Shown: piece by piece, positions 1-13,800 of the stretch
Position numbering within the stretch: the stretch's first letter is position 1
Layout: the number at the start of each line of letters is the position of its first letter
Assembly (NCBI GenBank): GCA_037975125.1
Contig: CM075853.1
Coordinates: 90,837,663-90,901,662, forward strand
DNA: 64,000 nt
Direction: 5' to 3'
Source of the DNA: Latrodectus hesperus
Taxonomy: Eukaryota > Arthropoda > Arachnida > Araneae > Theridiidae
Made by a program: the position numbers and the translations under genes
The notes under the pieces: model-generated
Databases searched by the model: none
What the model was told of the DNA's origin: nothing
What the model saw: the letters and a program-made list of their open reading frames with translations, nothing else

Positions 1-58
<58 letters not shown>
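1..58. repeat. (AT)n microsatellite, cut by the window edge
   Basis: Uninterrupted AT dinucleotides from the first base to 58. Confidence 0.97.
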
Positions 59-60
<2 letters not shown>

Positions 61-629
61 GCTTATTCAAAAATGTCTAGATTCGAATTTGAAATCTAAA
101 CAATAAAAAGAGCTCTGTTTTAGTATTACACCACTTTTAAGATTTAATGACTTTTGACTGTAGGGATCTTAAGAATCAAAAATATCACAATAAATTTTAT
201 TATCATTCCCAATACTGAAAGTATCACGTAAGTTGATTTATATTATAGCTCTTCAGAAATACTTGTATAATATGTACATCGTTTGCTATATAAACGGAAA
301 TGAATGTCATGCTGACTTGGCATAACTTCGTGGTATAATTTTTGGATAGAGTATTTTAGTGTCAAAATCATCAGCAATTATTTTCAAATATTATTTGCAA
401 CTAATATACATACATGCATTTTTATGATTTCCAAAAATAAAAATATGAAGAAAATAAATAAATAAATGTGTAACACTGCAACTTCTATTCCTTTTGTTTT
501 GTAAACGTTGAAACGGCTGTCTGGTAAAAAAGTCATCTTAGTATCGATTTAATTTTACTAGCTAATTTGCTCTCTATTTCAATTTTAAACATGTTAGAGA
601 TACGGACAAGTCTGTAAGCACATTCAACA

Positions 630-737
630 ATGATTCGTTCTTATTCTCCCCTAATTCAGTCATTTTTGGGGACTATTTTTACTTGGGGTCTCACAGGTGC
701 TGGAGCTGCTTTGGTGTTTTGTTTTTCTTCTGCTAAG
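630..737 (+). CDS. SLC39A11: SLC39A11 exon 1 (residues 1-36)
   Basis: Starts at ATG 630 and ends in AAG before donor GTGATG. Encodes the first transmembrane helix, with [19 protein letters not shown]. The following intron is only 79 bp. Confidence 0.92.
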
Positions 738-3700
738 GTGATGTGCTTGCAATTAAGTTTTTGTAACAAAATTTTTTATATATTTATGTTTAATGAATTT
801 AAAATTTATATTTCAGCCCAAACTTCTGGATTGCAGTTTGGGATTTGCTGCTGGTGTAAGTAATTATAAATCTTCTCTTTCAATAATATATAATTTACAA
901 AGCAACTAAATATCGTTTTGCAGTAGATTTTTCTATTAATGTTCTGAAATCTATATGAATTATTTTGTACTAGTTACCTAGGTTTAAGCTATTAGATTAA
1001 TAAGTTCTCTAGTTTTTTTTAATTTCAATTGCTCGTGAATTTGGCTCCTAATTCGTGATGGATAACTAATAATAGTACAAAATCCATTATATGATGTAGA
1101 TAATCCTACTAGATTTATCTTTGTTTTGAAAAATGGTTTGATGACAAGTCTTAAAATGTGTTTCAACTGATTATTAATAAATCTAATATTATGTGAATAT
1201 GCAAACAACTTTTAGTTTATGATTTCTTTTCATATAATTTTGCATAATTATTTATATAAATGCTAAAATTAATCATCCATTTTTATTCTGTTTAATAATC
1301 AAATCCTCAATAACAATTAATTGATACTGATAATGTAAGAGCTGATTGTCATCATTAATATTTAGCATTACGTACAATAATAAATGTTATTGTATTGATT
1401 TAAAAACATAAATTAAATAACTTATTTCAGTGCATCAAAAAATTATATTTATATACTGTAAATATTTAATTATTAATATTTATGCATTAACTTCATTATT
1501 TTTATATAAATTAAATAGAATCTTATTTAATGTAAATTTAACTTTCTGTTTTTCAGGAATTTTTAGAAAAGACATCTGTTATTTGAGAATCAGTTAAATT
1601 GAAATTGTTATATTCACTTTTTTGATATTTATGGTATTGTTTTATTTAAGGTGCTTTATATAATCAAATTGTTTTATTCTTTCTTTTAAATTTAAGGTTA
1701 TGCTTGCTGCCTCATATTGGTCTCTCTTAAGTCCAGCTATTGAAATTGCTACAGAATCTAAACTGTATGGTACTCAAGGAGAATATGTTTTTATTCCTAT
1801 AGGACTTGGATTTTTATTTGGAGCTGCCTTTGTGTTTCTTACTGATTTATATTTACCTTGTTGTGTGAGTTGGTCTTTAAAATGTTTTGTGTAAAAGTAC
1901 AATACTATATTTATATATTATAAATACATAATGTTTATGATAAATGTATCAACTTGATTTATTTAAGTGTATATTTTTTGTTTATTTAATATCTTAAAAT
2001 TTGATAAAAAAATTTTAACCAATTAAATATAAAAATGTGGTTTTGAAATAAAAATTTCCTAATTTAAAAATCAATCTAAGTCCTTAAATTTTTTATTATT
2101 GTGTATTGCTTTTCAATATTTACTGACATTAAAATTTTCTCAAGTATTAAAATTTAAATGTGGATCTTTAAATTAAATTAAAATATAATAAAACATGATT
2201 TTTCCAAATAGATTAACAATTTAGTTAATAACGTTAACAATTTAAATTCATGTTTTCAGAACTTTTTTATTATTATTGTAATAATTAATTCTTTTGAAAA
2301 TTATGTTATTTCTTGAAATTTATAAAATAAAAGATTTAATAACTATAAGATGTCTGTATATTTTATGTATATAACATTATCTAATTAATTTAGTATATAT
2401 TATTTACTTGTATATATACATTAAATAATATATTTAGTATATATTATTTAATGTAAGTATTCAAGTATTTTCTTTTGGATTAATAAATCCAAAGTAAATT
2501 ATTTACTTATTTTTAGATACATTTAATACTTGAAACTGTTTTCCTAGACTATAAATTGCACAAAAAACTTTCCTCTTTAACTACCAAAATCACTTAGTTA
2601 AAGAGGTATTTCTTTTTAGAGAAAGTTAAATTTGCTTGCAAGTTAGGCGTAAATTTAATAAAAAGTAAGTTGTGTTGGTGACAACTTTATTCTATTTTAC
2701 TCTGATATTTATGTTGATGATTTTTTTCCAGTTAAAATGTATTTTTTAGAAATATTACATATAAAAAAATGTGCAGTGTTGTTAATATTTAAATAACAAT
2801 AAGTTTACTTTAAAAAATTGGCCTAAAAGAATCTATCAATCTTATCATTTAATTTCTGAATTAGATGTAAAATTAAAATAAGCTATGTAGCACATCATGT
2901 CTTAAAGAAATATAATTGCAGTTTTTAAAAATATCTATTTTAATAACATTAAAATTCTCATCTTTTTTGAAAAGTAATAATTTCAAGTGATGTTTTATCT
3001 TTATATCTCTTTTTAAAATCTAATGTAGGAAAAGTTTTTAGAAGAAAATGATTTGTTTTACTACTTGAAAAAATACTTTAAGTATTTCCTAAAAAAGAAT
3101 AATGATATTGTTGAGAAAATATTTTATCATAAAATAATGACATGATGTGATCTAATAATTTAGTTTTATATGAAATTAATAATTTTAATGAGTTCATTTT
3201 AATATGTTGAAATAAATTTCATTCTCATAGTTTAGATTTATTTAAGTTTAATTCTTTTATTTAATGCATTGTCTTAATTATATAAATAGATTTTTGCTCT
3301 GTTACTATAACTTATTTTGCATGCTGAAAAAGTTAATTATGTATTACTAGTTTGAATGTAAAATTTATAAAGAGCTTTAAAATTAAAAAGACAGTAAAAA
3401 TACAAAAATTATAAAACTTATGGGAAAAAAATTTTAAAAAATTAGTTTTTATTCAATAATCTTTAGTTTTATTTATGTATTTTTATTAGTACATAAATAG
3501 AGTCAATTAGTTGTAGTTATTGTGTAAAAAAAATAAATCATTTATAGTTAAGTTTTGCCATTATTACTGTGTTATTTATGAAGATTGCAAGTGATTGCGA
3601 AGAAATGATTTGTATATAGTTTTATAGGTGTATTCATTTATATGAATACATTGCTAATCGTGTCATACTACTGCATTTTATGTCATATTTTTATTTTACT

Positions 3701-6700
3701 CTTAATTTATAAATATATTTCTGACTAATATCTGTTAATAGCATTGACATATTGCTGCATTAAATATCATACTTTTATTGCTTTAATGAGGTACATGTTA
3801 ACCCATAACATTGTTCTTAATCTTAGTACATTTGATGTAAAAAGAAAGACTTCTCTGATTTATCTGAATATATCTCGGCAGTGATTTTCTGTACCAATAT
3901 TCTAATATATCCTATTTTGTCAATTTTTTTTTTTTACTTTGCTTTACTCCTAATAGATGTTTAACAGATTTCTTGCTTAGACAGTAGAATAGAGCATGCT
4001 ATTTTTGTTTGCACTTGTTTAATGTGCCACATTTTTTTCTTTAAATTTTGCTGAAATAAGTAAAAAATGCCAATTATAATCACTTTTGAATTTATAGTGT
4101 AACAAAAATGAATAAATGCCAAGCTTGTTATAGTTTTGACAGTTAATTTGACTCTAAAATCATTAGGAACTCAAAATTGAGGCTTATTTTTAGCCACTGC
4201 ATAGAAGAGAATTTAGCTGTTAAGTAGTTACAAATATTTCTTGAATGATCCTGATCTATGTGTATTATTATAAAATAGAGTTTTTTTTCAAGTGAGAATT
4301 TTATATCATATTTTTGCAATAACTATAGAGTGTACTTAAATTTCTTGAAATTTTTACTTAAGTTTGCTTATAAAAAAATTAATCCCATACCACACTGAAG
4401 CTTCCCATTTCAAGAGGCCAATTAAGGTGTAGAAATATTATCCATATAAGTAATCCTTCCTTGTACATTCCTCAACATTAGTTTAATACACCCAAAAAGA
4501 GAGAATAAAACAGTAAAAATAAACACAGCTGTTCCCCTCAGCATTGAGTTCAAGGCTAATTGCGCTCTAAATTGCGTAAAGGAAAAGTGCCGTTGCGGCG
4601 CAGTGTTCCAGGTGATGGAACACCTTGTTTTATCAGGTAATTCTGCATATACTTTATGTGTAAAAAATTTAAAGTAATATAGAATCAATAGTTCAAGATG
4701 CAGGCAACAAAAAAACCAAGAAATTTCTTTTTAAACAATTATTTTTGTATATGAAAAAAATTCGGAAATATTTCTTCAAAATAAAAGGATTTAAATAATC
4801 TGCTATAATTGAAAATTATTGGTCTTTTATGTAGTGCTGCCATCTATTATCAAAAAAGAGAGTTTAAAGAACATTTTAAGCCAAATTTTATCTTTTTATC
4901 ATAAAATGCAATGATTTGGTAACAATTTAAAGTTTGGTGTTCCATCACCTGGAACACTGAACTGCAAAGGGTTAAGAAGGATTCCTGGTAGGCAGAAATT
5001 TCATGGTTTTGTTGATAAGGTATACTGCTAAAGCTTGATTTTTTACTTATCTTTTATTGACTTTAACTCGATTAAAGTATATAAAAAGAAGAAATTGAAC
5101 TATTTTAGTCTCAAATTGTAATAGGTCATTCCTAACTTAACAATGGCCTGTTACAAATTGTGACTTAGTTAGATTTTTTATTTCCCCTAACTACTCTTGT
5201 GATAAATTAATTAAAAAAGTAAAATATTATATTTTTATATCAATTCATAATACATTTTTAAGTAGGATAATATCTGTTTCAAGATAGTTTAAGGACACCT
5301 AAACATTTTATGAATAACAGAAGTTAAATTACAAATTGGTACTAATTGATTTTTGCAGCCAATGTAATAAACCACTAAATCCTGCATAAATCAGCCAAAT
5401 AAGACCAAACATAATCATTTTCATTTTTGAATTCTGTTTGTCAAATTTGACAAACCTGTGACACCTTAATATTTTATATTTAATTTAAACATTGTTAAAA
5501 AAGTTGAAAAATTTTTTGTTTCTAAATTTTGCAGTTCAATATTTATGGAATCCATAATAAAACTATGTAAGCAAAAGAGTATGAAAAGTTGTAAACAAAA
5601 CAAAGTACTCGAAATTACTATAATCTAATAAAATAATACAAAATCCAAATTAATATAATCCAAAAATAATCCAGATGTGATTTTGTAGAATTTATGTTCC
5701 AAAAGTTTTGGGGAGAAGATAACAATTTTGATGACATATCAAAATCAATCAAGAGATAGGAAAAACAAACTGCATACTAATAGTTACAGTATTTTTTCTT
5801 AATCATCACTTTATTATCATCAATAGTGATAATATTGTCATTTTGATAATGAGGACTGAAAAATCTGGTAGTTTCAAAATTTGTTTTTATCAATCAGTTT
5901 TATAAGAAATGAAGTAAAAATTAATTTCATTTTATTGAAATAAAATTACTACTAGTATTAAAATAATTATTTTAATGAAAACATTTTTGTTCTTTCTTTA
6001 AAATCTATTTTTTAATTTTTTTAAATATTCCAATATGAATAATTTTATTCTACCTCTTGCCAAACTAATAATTTTAATAATGAAAATAATAAATGTTAAA
6101 CTTTTTCTGTAGGAAAATTTTGCAAAAGCTACTTTAAGTCCAGATGTATATCAAGAAATGGGCAAAAATGGCTTAAATACTTATGATAAAAAAGAAGAAA
6201 GAAATTCTTATGATAATTTATTACTAAGTAAGAAGTATTATGTGTTACTGTTTAATTGCTACTTTTATTTATTTATTTTTATTAATTTTCTTTAATTTTA
6301 ATTTCTTAAATGCAGGATTTTTCTTTAAAAAAGTATAATTATTTATCATAATGAGTCACATAATTGTGCCTGCCATAGAGTAAAATGTTTAATTTTATAA
6401 AAGGATATTTATGTCTCATTAAAAGATTAAAAATTAATTAATTCTATTAGATGCTAAAAAATGCCAGTTTTAGAATAATTTTATGTTTTTAATTATTTCC
6501 ATTAATATATATGTATACCATAATTTAACAAAGAAATGCCATTGCATTTATGTATAAGCAATGAATTGTTAGCAATACAGCATTTATATGCACTTAAACA
6601 AGTAATATTCTTCTGCTGTGGTTTACAAAATTATTAGAAAAGTGCATGGAAGTTATTGAAATTATATTTATAATATTTACATGCAAAGACATTGAATTTA

Positions 6701-9700
6701 TATCGTTAGATAAAAAGGTTGTTCATAAAAAAGTGTATGATAACTTGTTAGACTTAAAGAATTTAAGTTTTAATTTAAATCAAGATTCTTGCTAAATATT
6801 TTTAAATTAAATGGTAAAGACTCAAATTTTGATGACTTGAACATCTAGTTTGTTGTGATTATTTTTCTCAGACAAAGTAAGGTATAAGTTTTGTTACTCT
6901 TACTCTTTTTAATGCCTTGTTATTCTAATATTCTTTATGATATATTTTGCAATTTATGCATATTGGCCTTTATTTCATTAAATATAGTTCAACTTTAAAT
7001 ATATTTCTAGCATATACTTTCAATGTTTCTCAACAATAATTTATTTCTAAATTGCATTTTCATTTCATACATTTTTTAACTGATAAATCATATAAATTAA
7101 GATTTTCAACAATGTTGTTCATTTTAGTTTTGTGTTATGATTCAGATGTGATGTTTTTATGAATTTTAATTTTCTAAAACTATTTTTCTCAAATGCATTA
7201 TTTATATTGATATGACCTTTCTTCCAAAATTTACAATTAATGATTCGATTTGTGTTTTATGATACATATATTGTTTGTATATGCATATTTATAATTTTTT
7301 AAATTAACGAGTTTAATTTTTTTAATGTTTAATATGTTGGCTTTTATTAATATAAGTTAAATGTACTAAATATGAAGTTTTTACAAATGTCATTTGTTAT
7401 CTTAAGTTAATACAGTTAAATAATATTTGTTTTAGATTTTATTGAGGTATTTGTTTAACCTCTTGGTTTCAAATAATAAATGAAAAGGTTTTCATTAATT
7501 GGATTTTAAGTCTCTAATCTCATGAAAATTTATACAAAACATTATAACTCTAATTAGCAGTTATAAGAAAATGAACTGAGAAATAAAAGGGAAAAATTCT
7601 TTATTTTAAAAAGAAAAACTAAACTTAATGATTTTTGATGAAAATCGTTATTTTTCTTTTTTACAAAAAATATTCTTTATTGTTCATGTATAAATTTTTA
7701 TTTATAATTGAAATTCTTGTCAAATGTCTCTTGAAATGTCAAATGAAATTCTTGTCCAGGAAAGTTGGTTCAATAATATTAGAAAATACCACTAATTTGT
7801 GATTCTTGCTTCTATAATTTTTAAGTACTATATTTTATTTATAAGTAAAGAAATATTTTCAATCTATCAAAATTTAAACACTTCTTTTTGGTTTTTAAAA
7901 TCTTTCAGTATAAAATAAATTCTATACTTTTTGAAATGCATGATCACAAGAAGCGGTAGAAAAAAAAAGGTTAGTTCAAAATATGGACTATTTTAAAATT
8001 GCAAATAAATTTTTTATTGGTAAATCATAAGTAATTTAGCTACTTTTATCGAAAATAAATTTTAGACATAAAGGAAAGTGAAGCTTTTTGATGATTTCAA
8101 AGAAAAATTATATCAAAATGTACTTAATATCTGCAATTAGCATTTAGAAGAGAAAGTTCATCCCATGTTTGTGTATTCCAGTAGTTTGCAAAATTTTAGA
8201 GGTTGAAATTCTCTTCAGGTTTAAGAACATGTCAGAAAGTCTTTGTCAGCTATTATTGTAGATAATGTTAATCATTGTGTGTTTATCAAATGATAGAAAA
8301 GAAACTTAACATTTTATGTACCACCTAATATAAAATTATTCATAAAGCCCTAGATGTATGAAGAAAAATTTGGTCTCCATAAAATAAACTAAAAACTGTA
8401 AATAGGAGCATGCCAGAATAAAAATAGAAACTCTTAAATTATTCAAAGATGTAGACCATCATTATTTCTGAAATCATAACTGATGACGAAATTTACATAC
8501 CACTTTTTGACACTTCTACACATTTAGAAAACAAAGTAAGGTTCTTCAATGATAATTCCACATCCATGATGATTGGAAGATAACATGGCATGAAAAAATT
8601 ATTGTAAGCGGTTTTCTTTGGGAATACAGAACTGTCTAGTATTGAATGGACTTAGAGCAAATAAATTCTAAGAGTACATAATATTTTGATTTGGTTAATA
8701 TTATAAAAATCATAAATAATATGTATAAATTGTTATCTTAATAATGATATAAAATTTCTCATTAAATATGATTTAATAATTTCATTATGTTAAATTTAAT
8801 ATTGAAAGAATTGATTTTTCAAATACCAATAATTGATTAAGCAAAATATTACAACATTTTTACTTTGCAAAATGATTGAGACTGTTTTAATTTGTTATGC
8901 TTCTGATTACTTTTACTGATTGGCCAAAATCCAAGTGCAAGATTAAAAACATGAAAATGGAATTGCTCAGTATTCCCTATGCTAGAGTAAACCCTTTTTA
9001 CTTTAATCATTGTAGATTAATTTACTTTAATCATTAACTAATCGTTAAATTAATGAAAAATGTATTGAAAATGGAAAATATTTTTAAATCCTTGTTTTCA
9101 CGTTCTCATAGTATCTCATTAAGATCTTTTTCCCCAATATTGATTTATTAATAACTGTTACAAAATCATTAGAGTTTAGTAAGAATCAGATGATGTTTAT
9201 TTTGTTTTTCTTCTGTATTTCATAAAATAAAGGCTCTAGATAAGAATAATTATTTTTTATTAATTTTAAAAAATTCCACTCGTTTATTCACTTAACAAAT
9301 TAAATCAGTTAATATGCAGTAATGAAACTTCTACATTTATTTATTTTTTAGGAGGTAGAATTTATAAGTTTCAATATTGTATAATAATGAGAATGTATTA
9401 TATTAGCAATGATTACGTATCTAATTTACGTATCTTGATTTAAATTATGTTTGACTATAACAATTCTCTCTCTCTCAAACTTCATGTTATTGAGAGTGTT
9501 AGTTATTCACAGATACTACAACATATTTCTTTCTAAAATGAAGATATTCTTTAAAGATTTTGACTATAAAGAATGTATGAAACAATTCAACGTGTGACTG
9601 ATTTCTATAAACTTCATAGCCTGCTCTTTTCTAGATATTGAATGCAGTCATGCAAAAATATTTTTGTTTTTTCCTTGAGAGAGAATTTTCTTTCAGCCAA

Positions 9701-10729
9701 ATTGTTAACTAGTGCTAATCATTTTGTAATTTTTATATAATTTAATTTATAAAACACAATTACTCATTACAAAGTAATTAAAACCCTGCCTACAACTTCC
9801 TTTCTGATTTGTGAACTTAGTTATACTGTGAATAATTATTCACTGCTCCAAGGAAATTTTTTCTTTGTATATGCATTTTCCAAATCCTTATGCCAAACTT
9901 ATTTTTACAGATGTTTAAATTACCTAGAAATTTTCTGTTGTAATTAAAAGCTTTTTAATTAATAAAAATATCACATTTATTATAGCATCATATATAATTA
10001 GAAATTTTGCTAATAAAACAAATGATTTTTTATATTGTATTATAAATTGAAAATTAACTTTTCATATTGTTAATGATCTGCACCATTATTGGTAAATTGA
10101 TCAAAAACAGTAATACATAAGCACTAATATTTCATAAATTTTAATTTTTTTGCAATATAACATTTTTGTGCAAATAAAATAATTTATATTTAGCATTTTG
10201 AAATTGTAATATTACTTATATTAATTTCTGCATATTTTCTTTCTCATATTTTAATTATACAGTTGCCAATGTTGTATTAATATAGTACGATATAAATTTG
10301 TAATTAAATAAAAAATTACTTTGCTAATAAAAATTTTCTTGATAATTATGTATTTTAAGCAGTATTTTGCAATAGCATAATTATTTTATTCTGCAGTCAT
10401 TTTTATTTTACTTTAATTATTTTTATTTAATTTTTCTTCTTAATTTTATAGATGATTATTCTAGTTCTAGTCTTCATAGAAGGTACAAATCAAATAATGT
10501 TAATAACGATGATAATTCTGAAATTAAAACCGTAAATTTACTGGATGTTCGGTGGCGGAGAATATTACTATTGATTATTGCAATTACTGTGCATAATATA
10601 CCTGGTAACTATATATTTTTATGAAGGTATTTTGTATTTATATATAAATTTTTCCTTTATGATACTGTCACACAGTTGGTAAACAAAATAAAAATTATTT
10701 AAGCTTTAGTATCCCTTTTACCTAGTCTT

Positions 10730-10815
<86 letters not shown>

Positions 10816-13800
10816 TACTCATAAAAAAATTAAGCCTCTGAAAATAATTTGAACATCTCACAATTCTGTATGCAAATAATTACATTTTCAAAGCCCATAT
10901 ACATTGATTCTGATCATTGCATGCATTTCTACTGCACAAGTTGCATTGTATAAAACCGGTAATAATTGTTGCAGTATTATGTATATGTATCTATTCTCAT
11001 TTTTCTTAAAAACAACAAATCGATTTTCTGTAGTTATAATTTATAACCCTATTATGATGTTGTTAATGGTCCATATATACTTCAAATGTGATTAGGATTT
11101 ATATTTATTCATTTTAAATGCGTTTTTCGATGTAACTAGATTTCATATTCATTCTAGTTCATAGTCTGATTAGTGAAATGGGATGAACGAGTTTGCTTAT
11201 AGCAAAGCTTGTTCATCTGTGAACTGCATCATAGAGGTACTGCTGGGATGAAGTGCTGGCAGCAATGATTGCTTCAAAGAAGATATTAGTTTTTTCTGTA
11301 GTGGAATCATGTTATCAAGGATTGTGTAAACATCATGTTTACTAACAGACTGCAACACATAGTACTTAGTGATGAATGATGCTCCTGTATTGGATCAGAT
11401 AACCATGGTATTCATATATCAAATGCCCAAAGCTCAGTAGTCATAATTAGTCTTTGTTTTACAGATAGCCAGCTTTTAACTCTGGTGGAATGGTGTGAGG
11501 TATAATGTCATACAATGGGTGGTTGCCTCTTGTTATCTTATGTAGAACTTTAGCAGTGCATCAATTTATTGATTCCATCTTGTTGCTGTGTTGGTGTTGT
11601 GTAACCAATTTTTAACAAAATTATTCCAGGCTTCTCTTATGCTTTATAGTTATGTCTTGCCTCTGTTCAATTGATATTATTCCATAACTACCAAAGTCAC
11701 CAAACCTTTTGCCAATAGTAAACTTCTATAACATATTATGCCCCAGAATTAGACACTCTAAAACTCGCAGATTTGGAGATAAAATTTATGGATGTCAAAC
11801 AGAATGTATTGCAGAATGACATTAAAAATCTTTACCACTCTTTACTTATATAGAGTACATATATATGTGTGTGTATACAAGATATCATCCTCTTAATTTT
11901 TGAATGACTGTTGGAATTTTTATAAATGTGGTATCTAGGTATAGTAAATCAGATATGCGCTACAGAATGAGATCACTCGCAGCCCCACTTGATGGAAACT
12001 GTGGATTTATCTTTCGTATCTCAAAAATAGTAAGAGATTAGGGTAAAAAGTAAATTACAAAGTAGTGGAGCATTATCGATTTAGAACAAAAATATACCTC
12101 ATTGCCATGGATGTGAAAAATAAAACGGTTAAAACATGCATTTGTGTTTTTGTTATTTCTTATATTGTGATGTTAAGAAATGTGAACAGAAGGAGAAAAT
12201 ATCTTTCAGGGTAAGCATGAATTTTCAATATAGCACAGTGGTATAGCTTGTGATTCCTTGTCCAAAGGATTCTGGTTCAAACCCTGAGAGTTGCATTCTT
12301 GTACTGATCTCAATATCAACTCAGTGCAACTTGCACTTAATGTTCAAAATTGTTGTAGTATGCAAAAATGTAAGAAACACATGTTCACTTGGAATCACTA
12401 TTTTTGAAAATAATGTCAACTCAATATAATAAAAATCAAATGATAAATTCATGTAATTTTTAAAACATTTGTACTTTTTAAAACTATTTATATATTTTTT
12501 GTAAAATATTACCATGAAACTTTTAGACTACAATTCTATTCAATAAAATTTCTTAAAAATTGTAATTAATGTGTTTTTTCATTCATATATTGTTAATTTC
12601 AATTTATATTAAATTTTTCAAACCTAAATGAAGAATAATTGTAATTTTCTACTTCATTAAAATTGTTTTAGTTTTACTATATCCTGTAACATATATTTTA
12701 TGTCATATATTTTCATGTTACTAAGATAACTTAAAAAAATTACATTTCATTTGTCCTGTCATATCAGTTTACTTTTAAGTGTTTCCCCTTTGAAAAAAAG
12801 AATTATATTTTAGTTTTATTTAAGAGTCTACTCACATTCAACTAATATGATTGACTTGCTAATTAGAATTTTTTAACTTTTCACCTATGTTCATATCTCG
12901 TGTGGCAAAGAAACCTATATTTCTTTTTCACATCATTTCAAATTTTGATTTATCAATACTATAAATACTGTTTAGTAGTTTTTTTTTTTTCAAAGAAGCA
13001 AATAATTTGAATCAAAATTTTATTTTTTCAAAATCTGAAGCTTTAAATAGCTTTGTTTATATTTAATTATTTGTATGTGATTTAACTTTCATTACAAATT
13101 GTTCTTTTACTAGTAAATAAAACTGTTTTGATGAAATAGAACATAAATGGAACACTGCTGCACATTTATTTTTTATTTATATTCTTTTTCAGAACAAGAC
13201 AATATAAATGGAAAAATTGCAATAAAAAAAACTACATAGTCACAATTTTCATGTTAGCTTATTAATTTTACTATACAGGATTATTTCAATAGTGTATTCC
13301 ATCTTTAACTAGTTTATAATAAAATGTGCAAATGTCATATTTTTTGTTCTGCTAGTATAAATTATATACTTTCATTTGTTAAAGAGCAGGGAAATATATT
13401 CATTATTGTTTGAATTTTTTTTTTTTGTATATATTTTTAGAGGGTCTAGCTGTTGGAGTAGGTTTTGGTGCTGTTGGAAAAACAAAAGCCTCATCTTTCG
13501 AAAATGCTCGGTAATTTTTATTTAATTGTACTACATAATGATTTAAATACTTTATTAAAGTTAAGTGTAGAAATATAAAAATTAAAGATATGACTAGATG
13601 AAAAATGCTGACTGGGGTATTTTTACATTGAATGGCTATATTTTTTCATCGCTGCTTTATATTTTTATTAGTCTTAATGTCAATTTTAATGTAGTTTTCC
13701 TATTCTTTTCTCCTCTATTGTTTCAGAAAAAAATTGTGGTAAGTATTTTATCAACTCATGTATTACTGATGAATATTTTATTTTCTGAAACTTGTTAATT

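Larger units (their letters stand above)
1865..6112. other. SLC39A11 intron 3
   Basis: Non-coding, over 70% A+T by eye. Holds the hairpin at 2572, the MITE at 4601 and the palindrome at 5436. I see no other gene or conserved element. Confidence 0.7.

Noticed and set aside
4422..4688. 88-residue minus-strand ORF
   Set aside because: Crosses the boundary of the MITE at 4601 and has no recognisable domain.
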